Positions 15,138 to 23,681 are shown, counted from the first letter of the stretch. The stretch is 24,110 nucleotides of DNA from Prevotella sp. CAG:732 (GCA_000436035.1 FR893247.1:37395-61504); one strand, 5' to 3'. Notes: a model not told the origin generated them from the letters alone. Numbers and translations: made by a program.

Positions 15138-18100
15138 TTATTTCATCTTGCAGTCGGGAAGTACTTTCATACATCTCTTGCCCTCGATGGTCTTCAGGAT
15201 GCAACCGATAGTCTTGCGGTTGATGTTTCTGAGGATTGGCACTTGTGATATAGGAAGTACTTCCACATAGTGTACACCAGAGTTAGGTACGTCCATCGGG
15301 AGCGTGCCCTCAGCTTGCATCTTGGTGTGCTCAAACTCTACGACATCGTCAAATCTTACATATCGGTTGCCCTTGCCATCGATGAAGCCCACGCATACGG
15401 AGTCGGCATCGGTGGCAATGGTGGCATAGATGAGCTGCTCGCCAGCGTATCGCTTGAATACTCTGCCACGCTCTCTCTGCAAGAGCTCCTCGATGGAAAC
15501 CTTGCATACTCTTCCGCTCTCATATACCATGATGAGCCATCCTTCTTCTTCATCCTCATGTACGCCTAGCTTCAGGCGATAGTCTTGCCAGTCGTCATCG
15601 TCGAGCACCTTGTACTCGTCGGTGCCCATCAGGCAGATCACGGCTGTGAGAGGGCGATAGCCTTCCTCGTAGTCGTGCAAGGCATTGTTGCGCAGACGGG
15701 AGGTCTGGATGAAATCGGTGACTGGGGCGGTCTCCACAAACTTGGTGGTCACCTTCTCCTCGGCTATGGTCTCATTGGCTGCTGCAGCCGTGGTCTGACT
15801 GCTTGCCTGTATCTCCTCCTGTGTCTGTACCAGACGTGGCACGTGCTCCTCTGCCCATTGTTTGCGGAGGGCAAGGAACTTGTCCTTGTAGTTGTCGTTC
15901 ACCTTGCGTGCCGAGGTTCCCATGCGCTCGTAGTAGATGGTGCCCACGGCTTTCGGGGTAGGGCATGGCTCTATGTCGATGATGAGCACGGCATTGCTCA
16001 CCTCGTCGTCGAAGTGGGTGTGTACGTAGTGTGCTCCCTCCTGACCGAGGTAATACACGATCTTGTTGTTGACATATACCTCATACTTGTCTCGTGAACC
16101 CTTGAAGAGTGGGTTCTTGAGGTCTTCTTCCACGCCCATCTCGTAGCCGATGTCTGATACACCCAGGTACAGGTGTCCACCCTCGGCGTTGAGGAAGGCG
16201 CATATCTCCTGCATAATCTTGACGGTCTGTGCTTCCACATCCACCTTCATCGAGTTCTCAGGATAGATGATGGAGGTCTTAAACTCGGTGTGGAAGTCTT
16301 CCTTGCCATAGTTCTTCTTGTTGGATGAAGACTTGTGGAGCTTGAGCAGCGCACGTATCTTGTCGAGGATGTCGCCAGCCTGCGAGAGCAGTCCCGACTT
16401 CTTGACGAAGTTGTGGGAGAGCACGAGCGATGCGAGTTGTTGCAGCTGAGGGTCCTCATTGCAGGAACTCCATCTGTAGAGTTCCTCGTAGTGCTCCTCG
16501 CTGTCGAGGCAACCGATGATGCGCAGTTGCATGAAGTCGTGGCGCAGCATGGCGTTGCGCTCGAATAGCTCTGGCTCGGTGTCGGCGATGTGCTCTATCT
16601 TGCTGGTATCTACCTTGTCGAAGAGGGCGAAGTCGTTGAGTATCTCCAGAAGGGCAAGGCGGTTGTCATAGTAGGCGATGCGCTCCTTGTTCTCCAGCAG
16701 GATGGCGAGCAAGCGGCAGAAGTTGAGGTAGTTGTACGATTTCACGTTGTCTTCCTCCAGGGTCGCCTTGGTGTCGATGATCGCCATCAACTCGCCTACG
16801 TGTGCTTGGTCTATCAAGCGTACGTTCTCCAGTTCGTCCTTGTCTTTCTCCGGATTATATACCTCGTGGTTGGCATAGCCCAGCATCAACTGGTGGAATG
16901 CCTCGCTGGTGTTGAATCGGCTCTCTGGCGACTCCCTCAGGAAGCTGCCGTTCAGGTATCCGTTGGGTCCCTCCGAGATGTTATCGACCTCCACGATCAT
17001 ACCTTTCTTCAGGTCGTCCACGCTCATGCCCGGCGCTGGCGCAACGCTCACGGAGAATCCCTCGTTGCTGATGGCTGGCACACGGTTGATGAAGTCGTTG
17101 CGGTTGTTGAGCACACAGGTGAGACGGGAGTTGTAGAAGAGGTCGTTGATTCTCACGTCGTCGATGTACTCGGTGATCATGTCTCTCATGGCAAACACGT
17201 AGCTGCCATCGGGATTGATGTCCTTCACGTAGGCATGCAGCAGGAGCGGCATGTTCTGGTACTGGAAGGTGTGCAGGTTGATTTCACCAGGATAGTAAGG
17301 TACCACGTCGCTGATGCAGTCGAGGGTGCCCATGCCTTCCACGCCTTCCTCTACGATCTGGCACTCGAACACCAGGTTGCCAGCCAACTGCTTGGTGACG
17401 ATGATGTCGGTATCGTCGTCGATGTCCAACTTGCGGTTTTGTTTCTTGGCTGCCTTTCTCTTGGTCGAGAAGAGCGACTTGTTGATATATGCCCACAAAG
17501 CCTTGTAGTGCTCGATGGTGGTGCCCACCTTGCCACGCAGGTTGAGTGGTGGCTTCTCGTCGAGCTTCACCGACAGACCGTGCCACAGTCCCATTCTGGA
17601 CGACAGCGGCAGGTAGAGGTTCTCCTTGTCCAGGTTCTTCGGCTGTATGGAGATCACTTGCTCTGTGATGGAGAGCACGGCTTGCTCGTTCTCGTACTTG
17701 GCGTTGTCGAAGTTCTCCACCTGCTCGTTGTTCTCCTGAGAGCAGAGCATGTTGGCGAGGATGAAGGCATCGTCGCTGTTGAAAGGGAGGGCTGCGTCAA
17801 ACTCGGTGCTTGTGAAGAGCGAGAGGAACGACCTCTGGAGCGTCTTGTTAGGGTCGCTCACGTTCATGATGCTGACCAGGCGATAGAGAAGGGCTTGGTT
17901 GAGCGAGGTGTCGAAAAAGTTTTGGTTGGTGTGCTTGCTGAGAATCAGCTCCGTCACGAGCACCTGTATCATGCTCTCCTTGGTCTGTAGGTCGCTGGAG
18001 AGTCGGTCGGTCTGTGCGTAGATGTTCTCTATGTAGGTTTGCAACAGTTTGAGCCATTGCATCTGGAATGGTTTTCTGATCCAAAGATATACCTCTTGAC

Positions 18101-19019
18101 TTCTGAGTGTGTCGAGGATGAGGGTGATCAGGCTTTCCATGATGGAGAAGTCGAGCATGAAGATGCACTGCATGATGCAGAACTGCTTTCTTGGGTGGTA
18201 GATGTAGGCGCAAGAGGAGAGGGTGGAAAGAATGTCACGGATGGTTTTCTCCGCCTTGCCGTCGCGCAGGATGTCGATGGCTTGGATGTAGTAAGTAAGT
18301 AGTTCGATGACCTCGGTGAATCGTTGTTCCAACAAGGTGCGCTCAGCTTCCTTGCAGCGAGGCAATAGTTGTGAACCTTGCAGGGTTTCGAGACAGAGGG
18401 TGCGTATGTGTTGCAGTTTTTCCTGTAGTTCTTCTTGTGAGAGGTGGGAGGAGAGATTGGAGATCCATCGGTGGCACTCGATGTCGAAGAGGTCTTTGGC
18501 GGTGTCGCCGAGCATGAGGTTGTGGAAATCCTGGTTGTTCCATTCCTCCGGACCGATGATATTGCTGAAGTCTTTCTCGGTGAGTGAGAATTCCGACTTG
18601 TCGGCTCCCATGACCTCCACGAGCATCACTTCCATAAATCGCTGTCTGAATTTCATCACACGGCATTTCACCATAGGGGTGAGGGCGGAGTTGATGACGG
18701 TGTCACGCTTGAGCATGGCGGTGAATCCGAACTCGTCCTCCAGCTGGTAGTATTCCCCCAGTGTGAGTTTGATTTTGAAGATGACCTCATCATTTTCTTG
18801 GTAGTGTTGTCTCATCAGGCGCTCAATGTTTTGGCTGATGAAAACTTTGCCTACGTGCGAGGAGATGAGCAGACAGTCGAGATACTCAGGTGTGGGCAAC
18901 CTCCTTTGGAAGGCGAGTTGAGCCACCTTGTAAATCTTGTTGTCAACTTCGAGGATGAACTTATGTTCTTCTTCATCGACTCGCAAAACCTTAGCTTGGA
19001 TTTCTTTGTAATTGTTCAT
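15138..19019 (-). CDS. 1293-residue protein with C-terminal Schlafen-type AlbA_2 domain
   Basis: Not recognised as a named protein. Residues 1 to about 90 are beta-rich and OB-like (AKVLRVDEEEHKFILEVDNKIYKV). Residues about 150-480 are mainly helical. Residues about 540-720 hold further beta segments (LVFECQIVEEGVEGMGTLD; HAYVKDINPDGSYVFAMRD; GMIVEVDNISEGPNGYLNG), possibly several S1/OB-like nucleic-acid-binding modules. Residues about 900-1040 match the AlbA_2 (Schlafen/divergent AAA_4) domain: FHTEFKTSI around 909-917 and IMQEICAFLNAEGGHLYLGVSD around 932-953. A low-complexity linker (SQTTAAAANETIAEE) near 1068-1090 leads to a beta-rich tail ending at 1293. The only recognisable domain suggests RNA or nucleotide interaction, in transcription control or defence. 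The promoter -7 box is at 19049-19056. It is intact, with codon use like its neighbours. Confidence 0.75.
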   Translation of the reverse strand: MNNYKEIQAKVLRVDEEEHKFILEVDNKIYKVAQLAFQRRLPTPEYLDCLLISSHVGKVFISQNIERLMRQHYQENDEVIFKIKLTLGEYYQLEDEFGFTAMLKRDTVINSALTPMVKCRVMKFRQRFMEVMLVEVMGADKSEFSLTEKDFSNIIGPEEWNNQDFHNLMLGDTAKDLFDIECHRWISNLSSHLSQEELQEKLQHIRTLCLETLQGSQLLPRCKEAERTLLEQRFTEVIELLTYYIQAIDILRDGKAEKTIRDILSTLSSCAYIYHPRKQFCIMQCIFMLDFSIMESLITLILDTLRSQEVYLWIRKPFQMQWLKLLQTYIENIYAQTDRLSSDLQTKESMIQVLVTELILSKHTNQNFFDTSLNQALLYRLVSIMNVSDPNKTLQRSFLSLFTSTEFDAALPFNSDDAFILANMLCSQENNEQVENFDNAKYENEQAVLSITEQVISIQPKNLDKENLYLPLSSRMGLWHGLSVKLDEKPPLNLRGKVGTTIEHYKALWAYINKSLFSTKRKAAKKQNRKLDIDDDTDIIVTKQLAGNLVFECQIVEEGVEGMGTLDCISDVVPYYPGEINLHTFQYQNMPLLLHAYVKDINPDGSYVFAMRDMITEYIDDVRINDLFYNSRLTCVLNNRNDFINRVPAISNEGFSVSVAPAPGMSVDDLKKGMIVEVDNISEGPNGYLNGSFLRESPESRFNTSEAFHQLMLGYANHEVYNPEKDKDELENVRLIDQAHVGELMAIIDTKATLEEDNVKSYNYLNFCRLLAILLENKERIAYYDNRLALLEILNDFALFDKVDTSKIEHIADTEPELFERNAMLRHDFMQLRIIGCLDSEEHYEELYRWSSCNEDPQLQQLASLVLSHNFVKKSGLLSQAGDILDKIRALLKLHKSSSNKKNYGKEDFHTEFKTSIIYPENSMKVDVEAQTVKIMQEICAFLNAEGGHLYLGVSDIGYEMGVEEDLKNPLFKGSRDKYEVYVNNKIVYYLGQEGAHYVHTHFDDEVSNAVLIIDIEPCPTPKAVGTIYYERMGTSARKVNDNYKDKFLALRKQWAEEHVPRLVQTQEEIQASSQTTAAAANETIAEEKVTTKFVETAPVTDFIQTSRLRNNALHDYEEGYRPLTAVICLMGTDEYKVLDDDDWQDYRLKLGVHEDEEEGWLIMVYESGRVCKVSIEELLQRERGRVFKRYAGEQLIYATIATDADSVCVGFIDGKGNRYVRFDDVVEFEHTKMQAEGTLPMDVPNSGVHYVEVLPISQVPILRNINRKTIGCILKTIEGKRCMKVLPDCKMK

Positions 19020-19048
19020 GTTATTGTTGTCTTAAAAGATTGTTGGCG

Positions 19049-19056
19049 CAAAGGTA
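19049..19056 (-). promoter_or_regulatory. -7 box for the 1293-residue protein gene
   Basis: On the minus strand this is TACCTTTG, an exact TAnnTTTG match, 29 bases before the start codon. The nearest -33-like sequence (ATTG, 19079-19082) is 22 bases away, slightly long. Confidence 0.55.
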
Positions 19057-19157
19057 ATGATTTATTTTGGGATAAATGCAATGTTTTTTATTTTTTGCTA
19101 AGTTTAGTACAACATTTGTGGGGCTTGTCTTGAAAATGGGAGTTAGTTAAAACGACA

Positions 19158-19196
19158 AAGCTTCGGAAGCCTTCTTAGGGAAGCATTCCGAAGCTT
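19158..19196 (-). terminator. Terminator hairpin of the amidase remnant
   Basis: AAGCTTCGGAA (19158-19168) and its exact complement TTCCGAAGCTT (19186-19196) flank a partly paired centre. It begins 10 bases after the stop of the amidase remnant on the minus strand, where a terminator would be. The T-run is weak (TTGTCGTTTT). Confidence 0.6.
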
Positions 19197-19205
19197 AGAG
19201 TGTTG

Positions 19206-19251
19206 TTAGATATGGAATTTGATGTCTTCGAGCCATTTCTTGGTATCGAAG
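19206..19251 (-). pseudogene. C-terminal remnant of an N-acetylmuramoyl-L-alanine amidase
   Basis: On the minus strand 19206-19250 encodes FDTKKWLEDIKFHI and a TAA stop, identical to the last 14 residues of the intact amidase at 23682-24107. The coding match stops at 19251, where nuoM sequence begins; the rest of this amidase copy is absent. The downstream hairpin and sequence differ from the intact copy, so this is a second locus rather than a duplicate read of the same one. Confidence 0.8.
19210..19251. repeat. 42-base repeat, copy A (junction side)
   Basis: Identical to 23686-23727 except for one base (A at 19245, G at 23721). It ends exactly where nuoM begins. Both copies are the 3' end of an amidase gene read on the minus strand. 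Confidence 0.9.
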
Positions 19252-19761
19252 ACAGCCGCTACAGGTGCTATCCTCCAGATGTTGTCTCACGGTTTGATGA
19301 CCGCCCTCTTCTTCGCCGTCATCGGTATGATTTATCACCAGGCAGGTACACGTGACGTACGTTACTTGGGTGGTTTGATGAAGATTATCCCATTCCTCTC
19401 AGTAGGTTATGCAGTAGCTGGTTTGGCTAACCTCGGTTTGCCAGGTTTCTCAGGTTTCGTAGCCGAGATGACCATCTTCGTAGGTTCCTTCCAGAATGCA
19501 GATACCTTCCATCGTGTATGTACCATCATCGCTTGTACATCTATCGTTATCACCGCCGTATATATCTTGCGTTGCGTAGGTAAGATTTTGTACCAGAAGG
19601 TTCCAAATCCAAAGTTGGAGAAGCTTCACGATGCTACTTGGGACGAGCGTATCGCTGTAGCAGGCTTGATCGCTTGCGTGGCAGGTCTCGGTATGTTCCC
19701 ACTTTGGGCAGAGGAGATTATCATGGACGCCGTAGGTCCTATCTTTAGTGTAATCATGTAA
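19219..19761 (+). CDS. nuoM: NuoM C-terminal fragment (5' truncated)
   Basis: NADH:quinone oxidoreductase (complex I) subunit M pumps protons in the membrane arm and is about 500 residues long. Here only the last ~170 residues remain, starting at TAATGAILQMLSHGLMTALFFAVIG (codon 19252), with GGLMKIIPFL, GLPGFSGFVAEMTIF and the C-terminal helices intact. The first eleven codons (19219-19251, TTG or ATG start) are not nuoM: they are the reverse strand of an amidase gene end. The reading frame is open across the junction, but a functional start and product are unlikely. nuoN follows after 15 bases, as in a normal operon. Expected upstream genes (nuoL, nuoK and so on) are missing from this side. 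Confidence 0.88.
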   Translation: MMSSSHFLVSKTAATGAILQMLSHGLMTALFFAVIGMIYHQAGTRDVRYLGGLMKIIPFLSVGYAVAGLANLGLPGFSGFVAEMTIFVGSFQNADTFHRVCTIIACTSIVITAVYILRCVGKILYQKVPNPKLEKLHDATWDERIAVAGLIACVAGLGMFPLWAEEIIMDAVGPIFSVIM

Positions 19762-19776
19762 TAATTATCAGAAGAA

Positions 19777-21228
19777 ATGAATTACAGTCAATTTTTAAAT
19801 ATGATTCCAGAGGCTACCTTGATGGCAGTTTTGATCATAACTTTCATTGCTGATTTCTGTAGCTCTAAGTCTGCAGAACGTAAGTGGTTCAATCCTCTGG
19901 TATCTCTGTTGATGGTGGCTCACATCGTCATCAACATTTGTCCTACAGAAGCTGCGGAGGCTTTCGGTGGTATGTATGCTACCAGTCCTGCTGCTGGTGT
20001 ATTGAAGACTATCTTGGCGCTCGGTACTCTCATCGTCATTGTTCAGGCGAAGGAGTGGTTGAGCCGCGAGGATACTGCTTTCAAGGAGGGTGAGTTCTAT
20101 ATGCTCATCATCTCTACCTTGCTCGGTATGAACATGATGGTTAGTGCCAACCACTTCCTCTTGTTCTTCCTCGGTCTTGAGATGGCATCTGTGCCAATGG
20201 CTTGTTTGGTGGCTTTCGACAAGTATCGCCACAATTCAGCAGAGGCAGGTGCTAAGTTCATCCTCACCGCTACATTCTCAAGTGGCGTGATGATCTATGG
20301 TATCTCATTGCTCTATGCCGCTTGTGGTACTTTGTACTTCAACGATATGGCTACAGCAATCTCTGCATCTCCATTGACCATCGCTGGTATGGTATTCTTC
20401 TTCAGTGGCTTGGGCTTCAAGATTTCCTTGGTTCCATTCCACTTCTGGACAGCCGATTCATACCAGGGTGCTCCTACTACCGTGACAGGTTACCTCTCAG
20501 TAGTATCTAAGGGCGCTGCTGCATTCACTCTCTGCGCTATCTTGATGAAGGTATTTGCTCCAATGGTAGAGTACTGGACCGTACTTCTGTACATCGTCAT
20601 CGTATTGTCTATCACCATCGCCAACCTCTTTGCCATCCGTCAGAGCGACTTGAAGCGTTTCATGGCATTCTCTTCTATCTCTCAGGCAGGTTACATCATG
20701 TTGGCAGTAGTAGGCAACTCAGCAATGAGCGTATCAGCATTGACATACTATGTGTTGATTTACGTAGTAGCCAACCTGAGCGTCTTCACCATTATCTCTT
20801 CTATCGAGGAGCACAATAATGGTACTGTACAGATGGAAAGCTATAATGGTCTTTACAAGACAAACCCTCGTTTGGCATTCTTGATGACCTTGGCGTTGTT
20901 CTCATTGGGTGGTATTCCTCCATTCGCAGGTATGTTCTCTAAGTTCTTCGTGTTCATGGCTGCCGTTGGTACACACGACATCCACACTACACTCGGTGCT
21001 TGGGCATACGGCGTAGTATTCATAGCCTTGGTTAACACCGTATTGAGCTTGTACTACTACTTGCTCATTGTAAAGGCTATGTTTATCAAGCACAGCGACA
21101 ATCCATTGCCAACCTTCCAGAGCGCATGCTCTACCAAGTTGGCTCTCGCTATCTGCACAGTAGGTATCGTAGCATTCGGTATCTGTTCTTGCGTTTACGA
21201 TTGGATTTCAGTTGCAGTCGGAGCTTAA
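19777..21228 (+). CDS. nuoN: NADH-quinone oxidoreductase subunit N
   Basis: A 483-residue antiporter-like subunit of complex I with about 14 membrane helices. Family landmarks are present: LLFFLGLEMASVPMACLVAF near 125-145, KFILTATFSSGVMIYGISLL, the channel stretch GFKISLVPFHFWTADSYQGAP around 210-230 with its Lys and Pro-Phe-His-x-Trp-x-x-Asp, then SDLKRFMAFSSISQAGYIML near 290-310. It accepts electrons' energy to move protons (or Na+) during quinone reduction. It is the last gene of the nuo operon; a terminator follows. Length is normal and the gene looks intact. Confidence 0.97.
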   Translation: MNYSQFLNMIPEATLMAVLIITFIADFCSSKSAERKWFNPLVSLLMVAHIVINICPTEAAEAFGGMYATSPAAGVLKTILALGTLIVIVQAKEWLSREDTAFKEGEFYMLIISTLLGMNMMVSANHFLLFFLGLEMASVPMACLVAFDKYRHNSAEAGAKFILTATFSSGVMIYGISLLYAACGTLYFNDMATAISASPLTIAGMVFFFSGLGFKISLVPFHFWTADSYQGAPTTVTGYLSVVSKGAAAFTLCAILMKVFAPMVEYWTVLLYIVIVLSITIANLFAIRQSDLKRFMAFSSISQAGYIMLAVVGNSAMSVSALTYYVLIYVVANLSVFTIISSIEEHNNGTVQMESYNGLYKTNPRLAFLMTLALFSLGGIPPFAGMFSKFFVFMAAVGTHDIHTTLGAWAYGVVFIALVNTVLSLYYYLLIVKAMFIKHSDNPLPTFQSACSTKLALAICTVGIVAFGICSCVYDWISVAVGA

Positions 21229-21244
21229 TTTTCTGTGCAGAGGA

Positions 21245-21264
21245 TTCTAATTAGAGAATTAGAA
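21245..21264. repeat. Perfect 8-base hairpin after nuoN
   Basis: TTCTAATT (21245-21252) and AATTAGAA (21257-21264) flank a 4-base loop AGAG. It lies 17 bases past the nuoN stop, ahead of the main terminator, and may help to protect the nuo mRNA 3' end. Confidence 0.5.
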
Positions 21265-21290
21265 AGCCTTTAGCAAAGATTAAAATATAA

Positions 21291-21324
21291 AAATCCCAGC
21301 TATCTTTGGTAGCTGGGATTTTTT
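21291..21324 (+). terminator. Rho-independent terminator of the nuo operon
   Basis: AAATCCCAGCT (21291-21301) pairs perfectly with AGCTGGGATTT (21311-21321), followed by further T (to 21324). The loop contains TTTG that serves as the -33 box of the next promoter. Confidence 0.88.
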
Positions 21325-21336
21325 GTTGTACCTTTG
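21305..21336 (+). promoter_or_regulatory. Bacteroidetes-type promoter of the metallophosphoesterase gene
   Basis: TTTG at 21305-21308 and TACCTTTG at 21329-21336 are separated by 20 bases. The -33 box lies in the loop of the nuoN terminator and the spacer covers its right arm and T-run, so terminator and promoter share sequence. Confidence 0.75.
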
Positions 21337-21384
21337 CATCGGGTATCGTGACATCGGCTTATCATCATATATAGAATAGGTAAA

Positions 21385-22518
21385 ATGAAAAAGATTTTAA
21401 GATCTACATTATATTTCATCATGGTGTTGTGCATGGCGTTTCTGCCTGATGCATGGCTTTGGCAGCTAGGAGTCTGTGAGTGGATGTTGCCACTGAAAAT
21501 CTTATGGTGGTTGCCTACAGGATTGCTTCTTTTAGCAGAACTCGGATTGCAGTTGGGAATGTATCACAAAACTTCCGTTAGGGTCTTGTTTACCATGATA
21601 CTCTTTTCCGTATTTCCCAAGGTCTTGTTTATCGTGTTGGACTTCGTGATGCCTTATTGGATGGCATTGGTTCCTACGTTCATCGTGATGCTTTGTCTTC
21701 TCTATGGTTTTACGCATGGTTGGAAGCGATTGAAGGTGAAGCAGGTCACTTATTCTTCTCCCGACTTACCGCCTTATTTCGATGGCTATCGGATTTTGCA
21801 TTTCAGTGATTTCCATCTAGGAACATTTCCCAAAGGCACCGACTTCGTAGAGAAGGTGGTGGAGAAGGCTAACCTGGAAGATGTTGAGATGATGGTGTTT
21901 ACAGGCGACTTGGTCAATAATTCCGCTGAAGAGGTTCGTCCTTATTTCGATACCTTAAAGAAACTCCATGCGCCTGATGGCATTTATTCCGTTTGGGGCA
22001 ACCATGACTATTGTGAGTATGACAACAACCATTCGATAGGTGCCTTGAAGCGCAATCGCAAGATGCTCTATGATTTCCAGAGCCAGTTGGGTTGGAAGCA
22101 GTTGATGAACGAGCATGTCACCATATCGCATGGTTTGGCAAGCATAGAACTCATCGGTGTGGAGAATGCCGGCAATCCTCCATTCTCCAATCGAGCCAAT
22201 CTGAAGAAGGCGATGAAGGGCATTGATGCGTCTTTCAAGATTCTGCTCACTCACGACCCTCACCATTGGCGCAAGGAGGCATTGGCTGAGCATATCCAGC
22301 TCACCTTATCGGGACATACCCATGCCGGTCAGATACAGATCGGTCGCTTGACTCCTGCTCGTATGGCGTTCAAGGAGTGGGGTGGCATCTATCGCCAAGG
22401 CAAGCAGATGCTTTATGTATCAGCCGGATTGGGCGGTTCCTTCCCATTCCGACTGGGAGCTTGGCCCGAAATGACGGTCATCACGCTGAAACGTGAGAAT
22501 CACTCTTCTGCGGAATGA
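21385..22518 (+). CDS. Membrane-anchored calcineurin-like metallophosphoesterase (YkuE type)
   Basis: A 377-residue protein. Residues 1-115 hold three to four membrane helices. The calcineurin-like catalytic domain follows with all metal motifs: LHFSDFHLGTF (Asp142, His144), VFTGDLVNN (Asp175), VWGNHDY (Asn206, His207), LLTHDPHHW near 283-291 and LSGHTHAGQ near 307-315. Such proteins hydrolyse phosphoesters at the membrane; some relatives act on undecaprenyl or UDP-sugar lipid intermediates, but the substrate here is unknown. It has its own promoter within the nuoN terminator, and its 3' end overlaps the convergent TerC gene by 38 bases. Confidence 0.9.
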   Translation: MKKILRSTLYFIMVLCMAFLPDAWLWQLGVCEWMLPLKILWWLPTGLLLLAELGLQLGMYHKTSVRVLFTMILFSVFPKVLFIVLDFVMPYWMALVPTFIVMLCLLYGFTHGWKRLKVKQVTYSSPDLPPYFDGYRILHFSDFHLGTFPKGTDFVEKVVEKANLEDVEMMVFTGDLVNNSAEEVRPYFDTLKKLHAPDGIYSVWGNHDYCEYDNNHSIGALKRNRKMLYDFQSQLGWKQLMNEHVTISHGLASIELIGVENAGNPPFSNRANLKKAMKGIDASFKILLTHDPHHWRKEALAEHIQLTLSGHTHAGQIQIGRLTPARMAFKEWGGIYRQGKQMLYVSAGLGGSFPFRLGAWPEMTVITLKRENHSSAE

Positions 22519-23527
22519 TGAGTGAAGCTCCGATGCTGATAATCAAGACGGCGATGATGAAGAGCAAGGAAGCGATGGCATCAATCTCGAAATACTTGTG
22601 AATCAACATTTTGACACCGATGAATACCAAGAGCACGCAAACACCCGTCTTCAAGTATCTGAACTTGTCGGCGATGGCTGCCAACAAGAAGAACATGGCA
22701 CGCAAACCGAGGATGGCAAAGATATTGGAGAAGAATACCACGTATGGGTCGAGTGATACGGAGAAGACCGCAGGGATACTGTCGAAGGCAAAGATCAAAT
22801 CGCTGAACTCGATGACTAAGACCGTTACAAACAGTGGGGTGAGGAGCCACTTGCCAGTCTCTCTGACAAAGAATTTATCACCCATAAACTTAGGGTACAT
22901 TCTGCCAGTCTTGGTCAAGAACTTTACTAGCGGATGTTTCTCCACATTGATTTCTTCCTTCTTGTTTCTGTTCACGTACATCTTGATGCCGCTATAGACC
23001 AAGAGTGCTCCGAATACGAGGAGAATCCAGTCGAAACGGCTGATGATGGCAGCACCGAGGAAGATGAAGATGAAGCGGAGGACGATGGCACCGAGGATTC
23101 CCCAGTTGAGTACATGCTGGTACTCATTCTTGCCGACTCCGAACGAGGTGAAGATCATCATCATGACGAAGAGGTTATCTACCGACAGCGTTTTCTCTAT
23201 GAGATAACCAGAGATATAGGAAATCGTCATATAGTGTCGATATTGCTGTAGGCTCGCCTCGAAATCGCTGGCGTCTAATTTCAGATGAGCAGCGTAGCGA
23301 GCGGCAACTGCCTGTAAGTCTTGCATGTTTTCGATGCCATGCACCATGTCGCCATGGAACCACAGGAACACGGAGAAGAGCAGGGCAAGACCAATCCAAA
23401 CACCAGTCCACGTACCCGCTTCCTTGATGGAAACGACATGGGCCTTGCGGTCAATCACCAGCATATCCAAAACTAATATCGCTGCTATGAATACAACGAA
23501 TCCTCCTAAAAATAATATTTCTGTCAT
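22481..23527 (-). CDS. TerC/Alx-family integral membrane protein
   Basis: A 348-residue protein with about nine membrane segments. It has the Alx-type layout: an N-terminal half with IEKTLSVDNLFVMMMIF around 105-125 and a second half with LVIEFSDLIFAFDSIPAVFSVS around 230-252; the acidic pairs in the helices (Asp in SVDN, Glu/Asp in EFSDLIFAFDS) are the conserved transport residues. E. coli Alx exports Mn2+, and other TerC proteins act in tellurite resistance or metal loading of secreted proteins; here manganese handling is the most likely role but unproven. A -7 box TACCTTTG (minus strand, 23550-23557) lies 22 bases before the start. The leader is too short for a yybP-ykoY Mn riboswitch. Confidence 0.9.
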   Translation of the reverse strand: MTEILFLGGFVVFIAAILVLDMLVIDRKAHVVSIKEAGTWTGVWIGLALLFSVFLWFHGDMVHGIENMQDLQAVAARYAAHLKLDASDFEASLQQYRHYMTISYISGYLIEKTLSVDNLFVMMMIFTSFGVGKNEYQHVLNWGILGAIVLRFIFIFLGAAIISRFDWILLVFGALLVYSGIKMYVNRNKKEEINVEKHPLVKFLTKTGRMYPKFMGDKFFVRETGKWLLTPLFVTVLVIEFSDLIFAFDSIPAVFSVSLDPYVVFFSNIFAILGLRAMFFLLAAIADKFRYLKTGVCVLLVFIGVKMLIHKYFEIDAIASLLFIIAVLIISIGASLIIPQKSDSHVSA

Positions 23528-23549
23528 GTCTTTATTTTTTTACCTTGTG

Positions 23550-23557
23550 CAAAGGTA
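23550..23557 (-). promoter_or_regulatory. -7 box for the TerC-family gene
   Basis: On the minus strand TACCTTTG matches TAnnTTTG exactly. No good -33 box is found 19-21 bases upstream. Confidence 0.5.
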
Positions 23558-23626
23558 CAGCTAAGTATAGGATATTTCTATGCTTTTGCTTTTATTTTTG
23601 GCTTTTTTAATGATTTTAAAGCAAAA

Positions 23627-23657
23627 GTCCCTCGCTCCAAAGAAGGGGGCGAGGGAC
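23627..23657 (-). terminator. Terminator of the amidase gene
   Basis: GTCCCTCGC (23627-23635) pairs perfectly with GCGAGGGAC (23649-23657), extended inward by TCC/GGG pairs with a wobble. On the minus strand it is followed by a T-rich tract (TTTTGCTTTAAAA). It begins 25 bases after the amidase stop. Confidence 0.8.
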
Positions 23658-23681
23658 GTTGTCGGGTGCAGTTTTCGTCTG

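Noticed and set aside
16590..17990. 466-residue open frame opposite the 1293-residue gene
   Set aside because: Antisense with the same Val/Leu/His bias and no motif. The minus-strand frame is far longer and has an AlbA_2 domain.
19219..19251. Reading the first eleven codons as a genuine new NuoM N-terminus
   Set aside because: These bases are the reverse complement of an amidase gene end that recurs at 23686-23727, so the open frame across the junction is chance.
23528..23580. Manganese (yybP-ykoY) riboswitch before the TerC gene
   Set aside because: The -7 box is about 22 bases before the start, leaving no room for a riboswitch leader.
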